Of a DNA stretch of 64,000 nt, positions 44,197-53,576 are shown piece after piece. This DNA is from a candidate division TA06 bacterium 32_111 (lineage in GTDB: Bacteria; Hydrothermota; 32-111), in the NCBI GenBank assembly GCA_001508335.1, contig LGFX01000008.1, positions 1-64,000 of the forward strand, in the 5' to 3' direction. The translations under genes were made by a program, and so were the position numbers. The notes below the pieces were generated by a model. That model worked only from the letters and a program-made list of their open reading frames with translations. It was not told where the DNA came from and searched no databases. Position 1 is the first letter of the stretch. The number at the start of each line of letters is the position of its first letter.

Positions 44197-45944
44197 CATT
44201 TTTGATATCATTTTTTTTTATCAGTATATTTTCAGAAAAAATAAGAAGTATCAGCATTGAGGGAAATCTTTATCTTCCAGAAGAAACAATAAAAAAAATT
44301 TTAAAAATAAAAATTGGTGGTAATATAGATAAAGTTACTTTTAACGAAAGAAAAAACCTTTTAATCTCTTTTTATAAATCTAAGGGATTTTTAGATATTG
44401 ATATAGAAAGGTATGAAATGTTTTCAGATTCGAACCGAGCTGATATATTTATAAAAATAAATGAAGGTTTTTTAACTCTTGTAACGGACGTAAAAATATA
44501 TGGGAATAAAGTATTAGATGAGAGTGAGATCCTTTCGATACTTGGCCTTAAAAAGAATACCCCTCTTAATATTGAAAAAATATATCAAAAACAGATCAAT
44601 ATAATTGATAGATATGCCTCTTTAGGGTATATATACTCATCTGTGGATTATGAACTTGTTCCACAGGAGAATAGGTACAGGGTTGCTCTATATGTAAATA
44701 TAGATGAAGGGGAAAGAACCTACATCAAGGATATCACTTTTGACAAGATAAATTTAAAGGCAACCAAAAAGATTTTTGAAATGGAAACAAAAAGTTATAT
44801 AGGAAGAGTTTATGTTCCTGAAGACATATATTACCTTCAACAGAAGATTTATTCTTCAAACCTTTTCAATTCTTTGAATTTTAAGGTTGAAGGGATAGAT
44901 GAAAAAAAAGAGTCCCTAACGGTTTATTTTTACGGTGAAGAGAAAAAAAAGAATTGGGTATCTTCAGCTCTGTTATACCAGTTCCCAAACAAACTGAAAA
45001 TCTCTACAGGTATAGGAAATGATAACCTTTTCAACAATTCTGAAAAAATCTCTTTAGAAAACTCAGCATCTTCATCCTTTGTTTCAGATCCTTTTATGAT
45101 GTTTGATAAATGGTTTTATACTATTTTAAGATATAAAGTTCCTTATCTTTTCAGTTCATTTTATACTTTCAATTCAAATGTAGGTTTTAATATAGAGAGT
45201 AATCCATTTTATCTAAAAAGGGATTTTGTTTTAAATGCTGGTCTAAGTAGAGTTTTCAACCTGTTCTCTTTTTCAAACAACTGGTCCTACAGGTTAAGCA
45301 CTATAGATACATTTTTTGAAGGGCAGAGTTATAGATACGAAAAAGTAACGACAAATTCAACTAATCTGATACTATATTTTGATTCCAGAGATGAGGTTAT
45401 TTTCCCGATGAAAGGTGTATTTTCTATGGCTAAATTCGATTTTGCAGGCGGTTTTTTGAAAGGTTATAACAATTTTTTGAGGTTCGTTTATGAGAATTCA
45501 AATTATTATAGTTACAAAGAACAGATTGTTAATATGATGAGAGTTAGGTTTGGAATTATTTTACCTTACGGTTTATCTTATGAGAGGGGTATATCTATAA
45601 ATGAACAATTCACCCTTGGAGGGCTCACAAGTGTAAGAGGTGTAAATCAGGATTCTATAGGTCCATTAAATGATCTTGGAACAAGATCTGGAAACTTTAT
45701 GATAAATCTAAATTACGAGTTGAGAGTAAAAGCATACAAATCTTTTGGTATGGTATATTTCTTTGATACTGGATTGTTGAAGAGATATTTCGATTTTAAA
45801 ATTAATATTAAGGATTTTGTGTTATCAGGTGGTATCGGAGTTTTTTATAACACTATGTTTGGGACTTTAAGGTTCGATGTTGCAAAACCTTTTAATGTTG
45901 TTGAAGATATGAAATACTATTTCAGTATAGGGAATCCTTTCTGA
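44178..45944 (+). CDS. tamA: TamA-like Omp85 outer membrane protein, probable AUU start
   Basis: An Omp85-family protein of about 588 residues. Three POTRA domains occupy about 20-245 (KIRSISIEGNLYLPEETIKK, TDVKIYGNKVLDESEI, TYIKDITFDKI), and a 16-strand type barrel follows, with the family motif in GGLTSVRGVNQDS and a terminal strand ending in F. A start at TTG 44202 would leave a clipped signal peptide. An ATT at 44178, six bases after AGGGGG, gives MKKVILTFLISFFFISIFS, a complete one. With TamB next, it probably forms a TamAB-type complex for envelope lipid or protein transport. Confidence 0.85.
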   Translation: MKKVILTFLISFFFISIFSEKIRSISIEGNLYLPEETIKKILKIKIGGNIDKVTFNERKNLLISFYKSKGFLDIDIERYEMFSDSNRADIFIKINEGFLTLVTDVKIYGNKVLDESEILSILGLKKNTPLNIEKIYQKQINIIDRYASLGYIYSSVDYELVPQENRYRVALYVNIDEGERTYIKDITFDKINLKATKKIFEMETKSYIGRVYVPEDIYYLQQKIYSSNLFNSLNFKVEGIDEKKESLTVYFYGEEKKKNWVSSALLYQFPNKLKISTGIGNDNLFNNSEKISLENSASSSFVSDPFMMFDKWFYTILRYKVPYLFSSFYTFNSNVGFNIESNPFYLKRDFVLNAGLSRVFNLFSFSNNWSYRLSTIDTFFEGQSYRYEKVTTNSTNLILYFDSRDEVIFPMKGVFSMAKFDFAGGFLKGYNNFLRFVYENSNYYSYKEQIVNMMRVRFGIILPYGLSYERGISINEQFTLGGLTSVRGVNQDSIGPLNDLGTRSGNFMINLNYELRVKAYKSFGMVYFFDTGLLKRYFDFKINIKDFVLSGGIGVFYNTMFGTLRFDVAKPFNVVEDMKYYFSIGNPF

Positions 45945-48900
45945 TGGATAGAAAAAAAAGAACCGTTTTAATAACTCTTATTATTATTCTTGTTCTTTAC
46001 ATATCCAATTTAATTTTTTTGAATTTTGGTATTTTCAACAGATTGATAAAATCTGGATTGGAAAATCTTATCTCTAAGTCATTAAAAGGAACTTGCCAGA
46101 TTGAAAAGTTGAAGGGGAATTTAAATAGATTTCAATTAAAAAATTTAAAGTTTGAAAATGAAAATATTTCTTTAATTAGTAAAACTACAAACATATCTTT
46201 GAGTTTATCTTCATTGTTGTTCAAAAGGGTGATAGTTAATAAGTTTTATGTTGAAGATATCGTTTTTGAAATTAAAGAAAATCAGGCGAGTCCCTCATTG
46301 GTAGAAAAGAATGAATTCGATATAAAAAATTTTAAATTTAGTTTTGTTTTACCAGACTTTGAAAATAAAATAAAAATTGATATTAACAATTTAGAGGTGA
46401 ACAATTTTCAAATACATTATAAAGACATTATACTAAAGAATAAAAAGTTTTTATCTTCCTTGAGTTTAGGTAAAAGACTTCTTTTTACATATTATAAATT
46501 TTATGAAATTTCCTTTGATACTTTTAAAGTAAATAATATTGAAGGGGAGTTCTCATTTTTTTTGAAAGATTCGATTGTGATAAATAACACGATAAATTCA
46601 GATAAGATTTTTTCAACTTTTAAGGTAATTCTTAAAGATTCCTTTCTTCAAATTAAAAACTTCGAAACGAAAGTGGATAATAAAACATTCTATTATGGTA
46701 AAAACAGATACAATGTTGATGGTAAAATGTTTGGAGATTTTATACTTTCACCTTTTCTTGATAATGGAAGTTTGAAATTTGAGATAAAAAAATTTAGTTT
46801 CAATGAATTTTCCTATGCCTATATAAACGGTGAAATGTTTTTCAAAAATGATACCCTTAATGTTAAAAATATTGAATGTGATGATAAGAACTTTTGTATT
46901 GTTTCAAAAGGTTTTATAGATTTTGAAGATGGATTAAATGGTGAATTCACATTGAAACTTGATTCTTTATCACTTGAAAGTTTTTTGAAAAAAATAGAAT
47001 TTAAAAAGAATAAATTCTATGGGAAAGTTAATTTTAAAACGAACTTTAAAGATTATTTATCCTTAAATATTGATTCAGTAAGAGGTTCCTATGGAGAGTT
47101 TGATGACTTACTATTGAATGGTTTGTTAACTTTTAATAGAAATATTATTTTTACAAAAAATCTGAACTTAAACATAAAAGAGGGGAGTGTCTGGCTTAAT
47201 GGAAACTTTGGTAAAAAGAATAATGAAATGAAAATAACTTTTGAAAAATTCCCTTTAAGTTTTGTTTCTGAAATAAACAAAAAGATCAACCTGGGTGGAA
47301 ATTTGAATGGTTTTATAAATTTAAAAGGAAGGATGGGCAATATTTTTTGTGAAAATTCTTTGGAAATAAAAGATTTTAACTTAAACAACAGTTTTATAAA
47401 TTTTCTTTCCTTAAACTCGAAATTTTTTTATAACGATGGTTTGATTGACCAGTTAGTTGGGTCATTTTACGCTCTCAATGGAACAGTTTTCAAAAAGAAT
47501 CTGGATATACTCTATGCTGAAGTTAAAAAGAAAAAAGAGAAAATTTTTATAGATATGGATGCTATTTCAGAGATATTATCTTTAAGTACCAAGATAGAAG
47601 GTGAGTTAGATGAAAAAAATTTAAAATTTCTTGGAAATGTAACACAACTTGATCTTAAAACTGATGTTGATTTTTTAAGATTGACAAAACCTATTGAAAT
47701 AAAAATGTCTAAGAATGATTTTTCAGTAAAAGATGTTTCACTTGAAGGTAGTGAAGGATATGCTCATTTTGAACTTGTAAAGTTAAAAGATTCTTTCACA
47801 TTCGATTTTGAGATTATGGATAAAAATCTTTTACTTACGAGATATTTTTCAGGTTATAATATGAATGGGGATGCTTTAATCTTTGGAAACGGTTTTATAT
47901 CGGATAAAAGGAAAAGGTTAACTTTTTCAGGGAAATCTAAAAACTTGAACTATTATGAACTTATTTTTGACTCTCTTGATTTTAACTGTGAGGTAGAAAA
48001 CAATATTTTAAAATTGAACCATTTCAATATTTACAATGATGGCAATCACTCTTATCTTTTCGGTGATGTCTTAATAAAAAATTTTTCAAAAATTTTGGAT
48101 TCCGAACTGAATCTTAATGTAAAACTTTCCAATATCGGTAACAAATATTTTGTTCCTTTAAAAAATATTTTTAGAGTTGAAACTAAAAATGGTTTGAGTT
48201 TGGAAGGTAAAATCCTTGGAACTCTATCAGATCCTAAAGTGTATGGGGAAGTTAAGGTTGATTCCTCAAATATTTATATCGTTGAACTTGGAACTGAGAT
48301 CACCAATGTTGAGGGGCATGGAGTTTTTGAAGGTGACATTTTAAAAGATATTCAACTCAGAGGGTTAACAGAAAAAGGAAAGGTAGAAGTTGTTGGAGAG
48401 TTTGAAAAGAAAAGATGGACTCTTGGAAATTATCATTTCGATATTGTTGCTGATGGATTTCATTCCAACGGAATAGATTATGTTGATGCTTTCGGTCAAT
48501 GTTCGTTAAAAATATATGGAGATAAAAATCATATTACAACATCAGGTTTAATATTCATAAACGAGGGAGTTTCAAATTTTCCATTCTTTATTAGATCACA
48601 AGAAGGAGGTGCTTCATCATCGGGATATATTACAAACCTTGATCTGAAGTTTGTATCTGATGGAAACTTATGGCTTAAGAACAGTTTCGTTAATGTTGAA
48701 TTAAAAGGAGAGGTAAATTTAAAGAAGGACAATTTCAAATATAATATAACTGGTAACGCTGAAGTGATAAGGGGTACATACTTCTATCTTGAAAAGAGGT
48801 TTTCTATAGAGAGAGGTATTTTCACCTTGAGACAGAGTTCAAAAGATATTGATCCCTTTATGGATATCCTTGCAAGTACTAATGTTTATTTTACTGAAGG

Positions 48901-49372
48901 TGAGGAGAGAAAAGAAGCTAAAATCAATATAAATGTCAAGGGAAGCACTTCCAATCCTAAAATAGTTGTAAGTTCAGATCCCCCTATGTCTCTTGAAAAC
49001 ATAATAAGTGTTTTAAGTTTTAACACCACTTTGAACAATATTACAAATCTGAACGATTTTACAAGAACTCTTCCAGAAAAAGCACTTCAAATTTATCTTA
49101 GAAATAGGTATTTAAATATAATATCATCCTCAATAGGTGTTGATCAACTCGATGTTAACACATCACTTTTAGATAAGGAAAAAAGTGCAAAGTTATCTGT
49201 GGGAAAATATATAGGGAAAAAACTCTATCTTTCATACACACACGATATATTCTCATTTTCTAAGGATCAGTTCAAAATAGAATATAAGTTCGGTAATAAC
49301 ACTAGCATTGTAACGGAAAGAGATGAGCAGGGAAACTTCAACGGAGGTATAAAGTTCATTTTGAGGTTCTGA
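45944..49372 (+). CDS. tamB: TamB / AsmA-like translocation-assembly protein (DUF490)
   Basis: The 1142-residue product has one N-terminal membrane helix (TLIIILVLYISNLIFL, about 11-26), a long beta-rich periplasmic region with repeating amphipathic strands, typical of TamB/AsmA bridge-like lipid carriers, and a C-terminal DUF490 domain. The latter includes RGTYFYLEKRFSIERGIFTL, NIISVLSFNTTLN, SSIGVDQLDV and YTHDIFSFSKDQ. It overlaps tamA by one base (TGATGG), the usual TamA-TamB order. Its tail overlaps the convergent MFS gene by 17 bp. Confidence 0.9.
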   Translation: MDRKKRTVLITLIIILVLYISNLIFLNFGIFNRLIKSGLENLISKSLKGTCQIEKLKGNLNRFQLKNLKFENENISLISKTTNISLSLSSLLFKRVIVNKFYVEDIVFEIKENQASPSLVEKNEFDIKNFKFSFVLPDFENKIKIDINNLEVNNFQIHYKDIILKNKKFLSSLSLGKRLLFTYYKFYEISFDTFKVNNIEGEFSFFLKDSIVINNTINSDKIFSTFKVILKDSFLQIKNFETKVDNKTFYYGKNRYNVDGKMFGDFILSPFLDNGSLKFEIKKFSFNEFSYAYINGEMFFKNDTLNVKNIECDDKNFCIVSKGFIDFEDGLNGEFTLKLDSLSLESFLKKIEFKKNKFYGKVNFKTNFKDYLSLNIDSVRGSYGEFDDLLLNGLLTFNRNIIFTKNLNLNIKEGSVWLNGNFGKKNNEMKITFEKFPLSFVSEINKKINLGGNLNGFINLKGRMGNIFCENSLEIKDFNLNNSFINFLSLNSKFFYNDGLIDQLVGSFYALNGTVFKKNLDILYAEVKKKKEKIFIDMDAISEILSLSTKIEGELDEKNLKFLGNVTQLDLKTDVDFLRLTKPIEIKMSKNDFSVKDVSLEGSEGYAHFELVKLKDSFTFDFEIMDKNLLLTRYFSGYNMNGDALIFGNGFISDKRKRLTFSGKSKNLNYYELIFDSLDFNCEVENNILKLNHFNIYNDGNHSYLFGDVLIKNFSKILDSELNLNVKLSNIGNKYFVPLKNIFRVETKNGLSLEGKILGTLSDPKVYGEVKVDSSNIYIVELGTEITNVEGHGVFEGDILKDIQLRGLTEKGKVEVVGEFEKKRWTLGNYHFDIVADGFHSNGIDYVDAFGQCSLKIYGDKNHITTSGLIFINEGVSNFPFFIRSQEGGASSSGYITNLDLKFVSDGNLWLKNSFVNVELKGEVNLKKDNFKYNITGNAEVIRGTYFYLEKRFSIERGIFTLRQSSKDIDPFMDILASTNVYFTEGEERKEAKININVKGSTSNPKIVVSSDPPMSLENIISVLSFNTTLNNITNLNDFTRTLPEKALQIYLRNRYLNIISSSIGVDQLDVNTSLLDKEKSAKLSVGKYIGKKLYLSYTHDIFSFSKDQFKIEYKFGNNTSIVTERDEQGNFNGGIKFILRF

Positions 49373-50591
49373 TCCTCTTTTCTAGTGGTCTCAAAAGAAT
49401 AAAATACAAAAGCGAAGATGTAAAATAACAGATTATTGTAAAAGTAAAGGGGATCCTGTAACCAGTTTTTTCAATAAAATAACCACCAAAATTTGCTGTT
49501 AATCCCCAGGATGCAAGCCATGCTAACGAGAGTAGTCCACTTGTAAAAGATCTATCTTCAGGATCAACAACCTCCAGAGAGAAATTTAAGGAAAGTGGTG
49601 AGCCCATATTCATCAGGGCGTTTCTTAGAAAGAAAGATATTAAAACAAGAGGGAAAAAGTAAGAAAAGCCGAGTATGAAAAGAAATGGTATCGATACGAT
49701 TTGTGTTATAATTATCGTATTTATAAGGCCAAATTTTTTTGCTAACAGTGGTGATAAAAGAGAACCCAAAATTGTCAAAAGTTGTGCTATTGAAAAAATG
49801 ATTCCTATAGTTGACGGTGAAAGATGGAATATTGTTTTAAAATAGAGGTTCAGAAAAGGAATCGTCATCCCCGCTCCAAGACCAATTATTAGTGGGGGCA
49901 TTACAAGGTAGAAAAGTATTTTCAGGTTAGTGTTAAATTTTACCTTATCTTTAAAAGTTGAATTGTAAATTTTTTTCACTTTTATTTTTGAAAAGAAAAA
50001 GAGTGATATAATCACGAATAAAAGATGAAAAAAAATCGCATACTTTAATGATTTCACTTCAGAGAAACCGAATCTTTTGATTATATTTGGTAAAAATCCT
50101 GAAACCAAATTACCACTTATTCCAGCAGTTAACATTGTAGCCTGATTCAATGAAAAAAGGAATGTTCTTGTAACAGAATCGGAAACTGACATGATAAAAG
50201 GTCCACTTATAACCGAAGTAAACGCAGCAGATATCCCAGCAAGAATAAAACCTAACATTCTTAGTTGAAAAGTTGAACTCTGGATTGCCAGGAAATAACC
50301 TGTAACAGTTAAAATTGGAGAGATTATAAAAAATTTTTTTACATCCGTTCTTTTAACAATATATGCTGCAGGTAAAATTAACAAAGCGGTTGTGAAAGTT
50401 CCAGTTGAGAGGAGGTTTCCAATTTTGGATTCACCTATATTCAAACTTTTGAGATAGATGTTAAATAGAAGTGTGAAAGCCGAGAAACCGAAACCTGAAA
50501 AAAGATTACCTAGAAGATAAAAATAAGCGTTTCTATTTATCGCTTTTAAAATTTTTTTATAATAATTTAAAGTTCTTTTTATTTTTAGCAT
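49356..50591 (-). CDS. Major facilitator superfamily transporter
   Basis: A 411-residue protein with about twelve membrane helices in two halves joined by a basic loop near 205-220 (KIKVKKIYNSTFKDKVK). The MFS A-motif region appears as AAYIVKRTDVKKF. The substrate is not recognised; similar proteins are annotated as drug or sugar efflux carriers. No ribosome site precedes the ATG at 50591, and the promoter places transcription start nearly at it. Confidence 0.85.
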   Translation of the reverse strand: MLKIKRTLNYYKKILKAINRNAYFYLLGNLFSGFGFSAFTLLFNIYLKSLNIGESKIGNLLSTGTFTTALLILPAAYIVKRTDVKKFFIISPILTVTGYFLAIQSSTFQLRMLGFILAGISAAFTSVISGPFIMSVSDSVTRTFLFSLNQATMLTAGISGNLVSGFLPNIIKRFGFSEVKSLKYAIFFHLLFVIISLFFFSKIKVKKIYNSTFKDKVKFNTNLKILFYLVMPPLIIGLGAGMTIPFLNLYFKTIFHLSPSTIGIIFSIAQLLTILGSLLSPLLAKKFGLINTIIITQIVSIPFLFILGFSYFFPLVLISFFLRNALMNMGSPLSLNFSLEVVDPEDRSFTSGLLSLAWLASWGLTANFGGYFIEKTGYRIPFTFTIICYFTSSLLYFILLRPLEKRIRTSK

Positions 50592-50599
50592 AAAGAGAA

Positions 50600-50627
50600 A
50601 TAATAAACATTTTTTTTAAAAAGTAAA
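50600..50627 (-). promoter_or_regulatory. Promoter of the MFS gene; predicted leaderless or near-leaderless
   Basis: On the minus strand: TTTACT (50627-50622), 16 bp, TATTAT (50605-50600), eight bases, then ATG at 50591. Confidence 0.55.
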
Positions 50628-50635
50628 TATTAATA

Positions 50636-50663
50636 TTGATTAAAAAAAATTTTTTGTTAAACT
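50636..50663 (+). promoter_or_regulatory. Promoter of the MBL-capsule operon; predicted leaderless
   Basis: TTGATT (50636-50641), 16 bp, TAAACT (50658-50663), eight bases, then ATG at 50672. The -10 match is weak (4 of 6). No Shine-Dalgarno is present. Its -35 lies nine bases from the divergent MFS -35. Confidence 0.45.
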
Positions 50664-50671
50664 TATAAATT

Positions 50672-51310
50672 ATGGGGCAAACAAAATTAAAAATCGAGTG
50701 CCTTATAAATGGTCAGATTGAAACGAACACCTATTTTATTATCTCTAAGGATAGAAGAGTCCTGATAGTTGACCCAGCTGATGGGGAAAAAGTGTTTGAT
50801 TTCATAAAAAAGAATGAACTTATCCCGGAAAAAATAATAAACACTCATGGACATTACGATCATATTTCAGGTAACCAGTTTATTAAAAATCATTTCGATA
50901 TACCTATATGTGTTGGAGTTCTGGATTATGATTATCTTTTAGATCCTGAATTGAATATGTCATATTATATCGGTGAAAACTACATTTCACCTGAGGCTGA
51001 GATACTTCTGGATGATAATTCCAAGATAAGTTTTGGTGGAGAAATCATAGATATTGTTTCAACTCCAGGTCATACTCCAGGCTCAATAAGTTTGATTTTT
51101 GATAATAAAATTGTTTCTGGAGATTTAATCTTTACCGAAGGTATAGGTAGAACGGATCTTGCTGGTGGGGATCCCCAAAAAATAATCGAATCTGTAAAAA
51201 AACTTTTTTCAAAACCTAACAAAGAATCTAAAATTTTCCCTGGGCATGGGCTTTATGGTGGTTTGAAAATGTTTAAAGAAGTTTTAAATGAATTCAATAT
51301 AAGGAGTTAA
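50672..51310 (+). CDS. Metallo-beta-lactamase fold hydrolase (glyoxalase II-like)
   Basis: A 212-residue protein with the full metal-binding set of the fold: NTHGHYDHISGN (HxHxDH), STPGHTPGSISLI (third His), SGDLIFTEGIGRTDL (bridging Asp) and FPGHG (last His). Members hydrolyse glutathione or other thioesters, or act on related small molecules; no glutathione gene is seen here. It opens the operon that leads to the polysaccharide genes. Confidence 0.88.
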   Translation: MGQTKLKIECLINGQIETNTYFIISKDRRVLIVDPADGEKVFDFIKKNELIPEKIINTHGHYDHISGNQFIKNHFDIPICVGVLDYDYLLDPELNMSYYIGENYISPEAEILLDDNSKISFGGEIIDIVSTPGHTPGSISLIFDNKIVSGDLIFTEGIGRTDLAGGDPQKIIESVKKLFSKPNKESKIFPGHGLYGGLKMFKEVLNEFNIRS

Positions 51311-51311
51311 A

Positions 51312-52685
51312 TTGAGAATAACATTTTTTGGTGCGACGAAAGAAGTAACCGGCTCAAAATTTCTTTTAGAATATAATAGCAAAAAAATACTTGTTGAATG
51401 TGGACTTTTTCAGGGAAGAAGGAAAGAGAGTGAAAGAGCGAATTTAAATTTTCCATTCGAACCAAAATCTATTGATCTTCTTCTTCTTTCACATGCCCAT
51501 ATAGATCATTCTGGAAATATCCCCAATCTTGTAAAACAGGGTTTTAACTCTGAAATCATTTCAACTTACGCTACAATGGATCTTTTGGTTCCTATGCTTC
51601 TTGATAGCGCACATATTCATGAAAAGGATATAGAATACTTAAACAAGAAAAACAAAAATCCTGAAAACAAACAACCTCTCTACACAGTTGATGATGCCGA
51701 AAAGTCATTCAAGTATTTCAAAGGTGTGAACTATTACAATCAAATTTCAATTGATAAAGATCTCAAAGTGACCTTCATAGATGCAGGTCATATTTTGGGT
51801 TCCTCTCAAATAATTTTTGAAAAGAATGGCAAAAAACTTCTTTTTACTGGTGATCTTGGGAGAAAACATCTCCCAATAATAAGAAATCCTGATATGGTCA
51901 AAGATGTTGATGTTGTCATAACTGAATCAACCTATGGTGATAGGTTACATTCCGATATAAAGGAAAGTAGAGAGAAGTTGAAAAAGGTTATAGAACAAGT
52001 TAAGTTAAAAAAGGGGAACCTTATAGTTCCAGCTTTTTCCGTTGGAAGAGCACAGGAACTCATATATGATCTTTTTATGTTGAGAGAAGAAGGGTATGAT
52101 CACGGTATGAAAATTTTTGTAGATTCTCCTTTAACAGTTAATATAACAAAAATTTTTGAAAACCATCCTGAATGTTACGATAAAGATATGGTTACTCTTT
52201 TTAACTCCAGAAAGGATCCTTTCAATTTTGAAAATCTCTTTTATATTGAAAATGTTGAAGAATCGAAGAAATTAAATAGCATGAAAGAATCGAAGATCAT
52301 TATTTCAGCAAGCGGGATGTGTGAAGCGGGAAGAATATTACACCATCTAAAAAACAATATTGAAAACCCTGATAATACAATTTTGATTACAGGATTTATG
52401 GCTTCAAATACACTTGGAAGAAAGATAGTAGAAAAACAGGAGAAGGTAAAAATTTTTGGAGAGGAATACAGATTAAAGGCAGAGGTTGTTGTTATGAATG
52501 AGTATTCAGCCCATGCTGATAGGAATGACCTTTTAAACCATATAAAAAGTGTTGATCCGAAAAAAGAGATATACCTTGTACATGGAGAAGAAAATCAGAT
52601 AGAATCTTTTAAAATTGCGTTAAAAGAGAATGGTTATGAGAATGTAATAGTACCATCAAAAGGAGATTCCTTTGATATCTTCTAA
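51312..52685 (+). CDS. Beta-CASP metallo-beta-lactamase ribonuclease (YsdA/CPSF-like)
   Basis: The 457-residue product has the MBL core SHAHIDHSGNIPNL, AGHILGSSQI, FTGDLGR and the beta-CASP motifs ITESTYGDR, VPAFSVGRAQEL, IIISASGMCEAGRILHHLKN and MNEYSAHADRNDLL. Such enzymes process RNA 3' ends or degrade RNA in bacteria and archaea. The start is TTG 51312, preceded by AAGGAG. It overlaps the recombinase gene by 14 nt. Confidence 0.92.
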   Translation: MRITFFGATKEVTGSKFLLEYNSKKILVECGLFQGRRKESERANLNFPFEPKSIDLLLLSHAHIDHSGNIPNLVKQGFNSEIISTYATMDLLVPMLLDSAHIHEKDIEYLNKKNKNPENKQPLYTVDDAEKSFKYFKGVNYYNQISIDKDLKVTFIDAGHILGSSQIIFEKNGKKLLFTGDLGRKHLPIIRNPDMVKDVDVVITESTYGDRLHSDIKESREKLKKVIEQVKLKKGNLIVPAFSVGRAQELIYDLFMLREEGYDHGMKIFVDSPLTVNITKIFENHPECYDKDMVTLFNSRKDPFNFENLFYIENVEESKKLNSMKESKIIISASGMCEAGRILHHLKNNIENPDNTILITGFMASNTLGRKIVEKQEKVKIFGEEYRLKAEVVVMNEYSAHADRNDLLNHIKSVDPKKEIYLVHGEENQIESFKIALKENGYENVIVPSKGDSFDIF

Positions 52686-53565
52686 AAGTAGATTGCTTTT
52701 GGATTTTAAAAACTATCTTTTAACAGAAAAGGGTTGCTCTGATCTTACGTTATCCGCTTACCTTACTGATGTTAACCAGTATCTTCTTTACTGTAAGGAT
52801 AAAAATATTGAGATAAAAATCAGTGATGAAAGTAATATTGAAAATTTTTTAAATGAACTTTCTATTGAAGGCATAAATGCTAGGTCAATTTCAAGGAAGT
52901 TAACTTCTATAAAAAATCTATATGAATTTCTTTACAGGGAAAAGATCATAGATAAAGATCCAACTGAAAATGTTTTACCTCCAAAGTTATCAAAAAAATT
53001 ACCTGATTATCTGACTGTTGAAGAGGTTACTTCAATTTTAAATTGTATAAAAGTGGATTCTCCTTACGATAGTAGGGATAAAGCAATTTTAGAAACAATA
53101 TATGGAGCCGGATTAAGGGTGTCGGAACTTATAAACCTAAAATTGGAATCAGTTTTCTATGAGGAATGTTATATAAAAGTTTTAGGAAAAAGAATGAAAG
53201 AAAGAATGATTCCCTTGAATCGGGTAGCTTTGAAAAGTATCGAAGAGTATTTAAAAAAATATAGAGGCTTTTTTGCAAAAGATAAAAGTGAATTTCTATT
53301 TTTAAGTAGAAGAGGAAAAAAATTAACAAGAATGGATATTTGGAACATTCTTAGGAAAAGGGCTAAAGAGGCAGGTATAAAAAAAGAATTACATCCACAT
53401 ATTTTAAGACATTCTTTCGCTACTCATCTTATAGAGGGCGGAGCGGATCTTAGAAGTGTCCAGGAAATGCTCGGCCATTCTAGTATAATAACTACCGAGA
53501 TATATACACATGTCAACAAGAAACAGTTAAGTAAAATTTATGATACATTCCATCCAAGAAGTTAA
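52672..53565 (+). CDS. xerD: Tyrosine recombinase XerC/XerD
   Basis: A 297-residue site-specific recombinase for chromosome dimer resolution. There is an N-terminal SAM-like domain (LTLSAYLTDVNQYLLYC), then the catalytic core with Arg in YGAGLRVSELINLKL, HILRHSFATHLIEGG (HxxR), LGHSSIITTEIYTHV (His and nucleophile Tyr). The length equals XerD. A TTG start at 52672 with AAAGGAG six bases upstream is likely. Only one Xer gene is seen in the window. C versus D cannot be decided. Confidence 0.92.
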   Translation: MISSKSRLLLDFKNYLLTEKGCSDLTLSAYLTDVNQYLLYCKDKNIEIKISDESNIENFLNELSIEGINARSISRKLTSIKNLYEFLYREKIIDKDPTENVLPPKLSKKLPDYLTVEEVTSILNCIKVDSPYDSRDKAILETIYGAGLRVSELINLKLESVFYEECYIKVLGKRMKERMIPLNRVALKSIEEYLKKYRGFFAKDKSEFLFLSRRGKKLTRMDIWNILRKRAKEAGIKKELHPHILRHSFATHLIEGGADLRSVQEMLGHSSIITTEIYTHVNKKQLSKIYDTFHPRS

Positions 53566-53576
53566 AAGGAGGGGGG

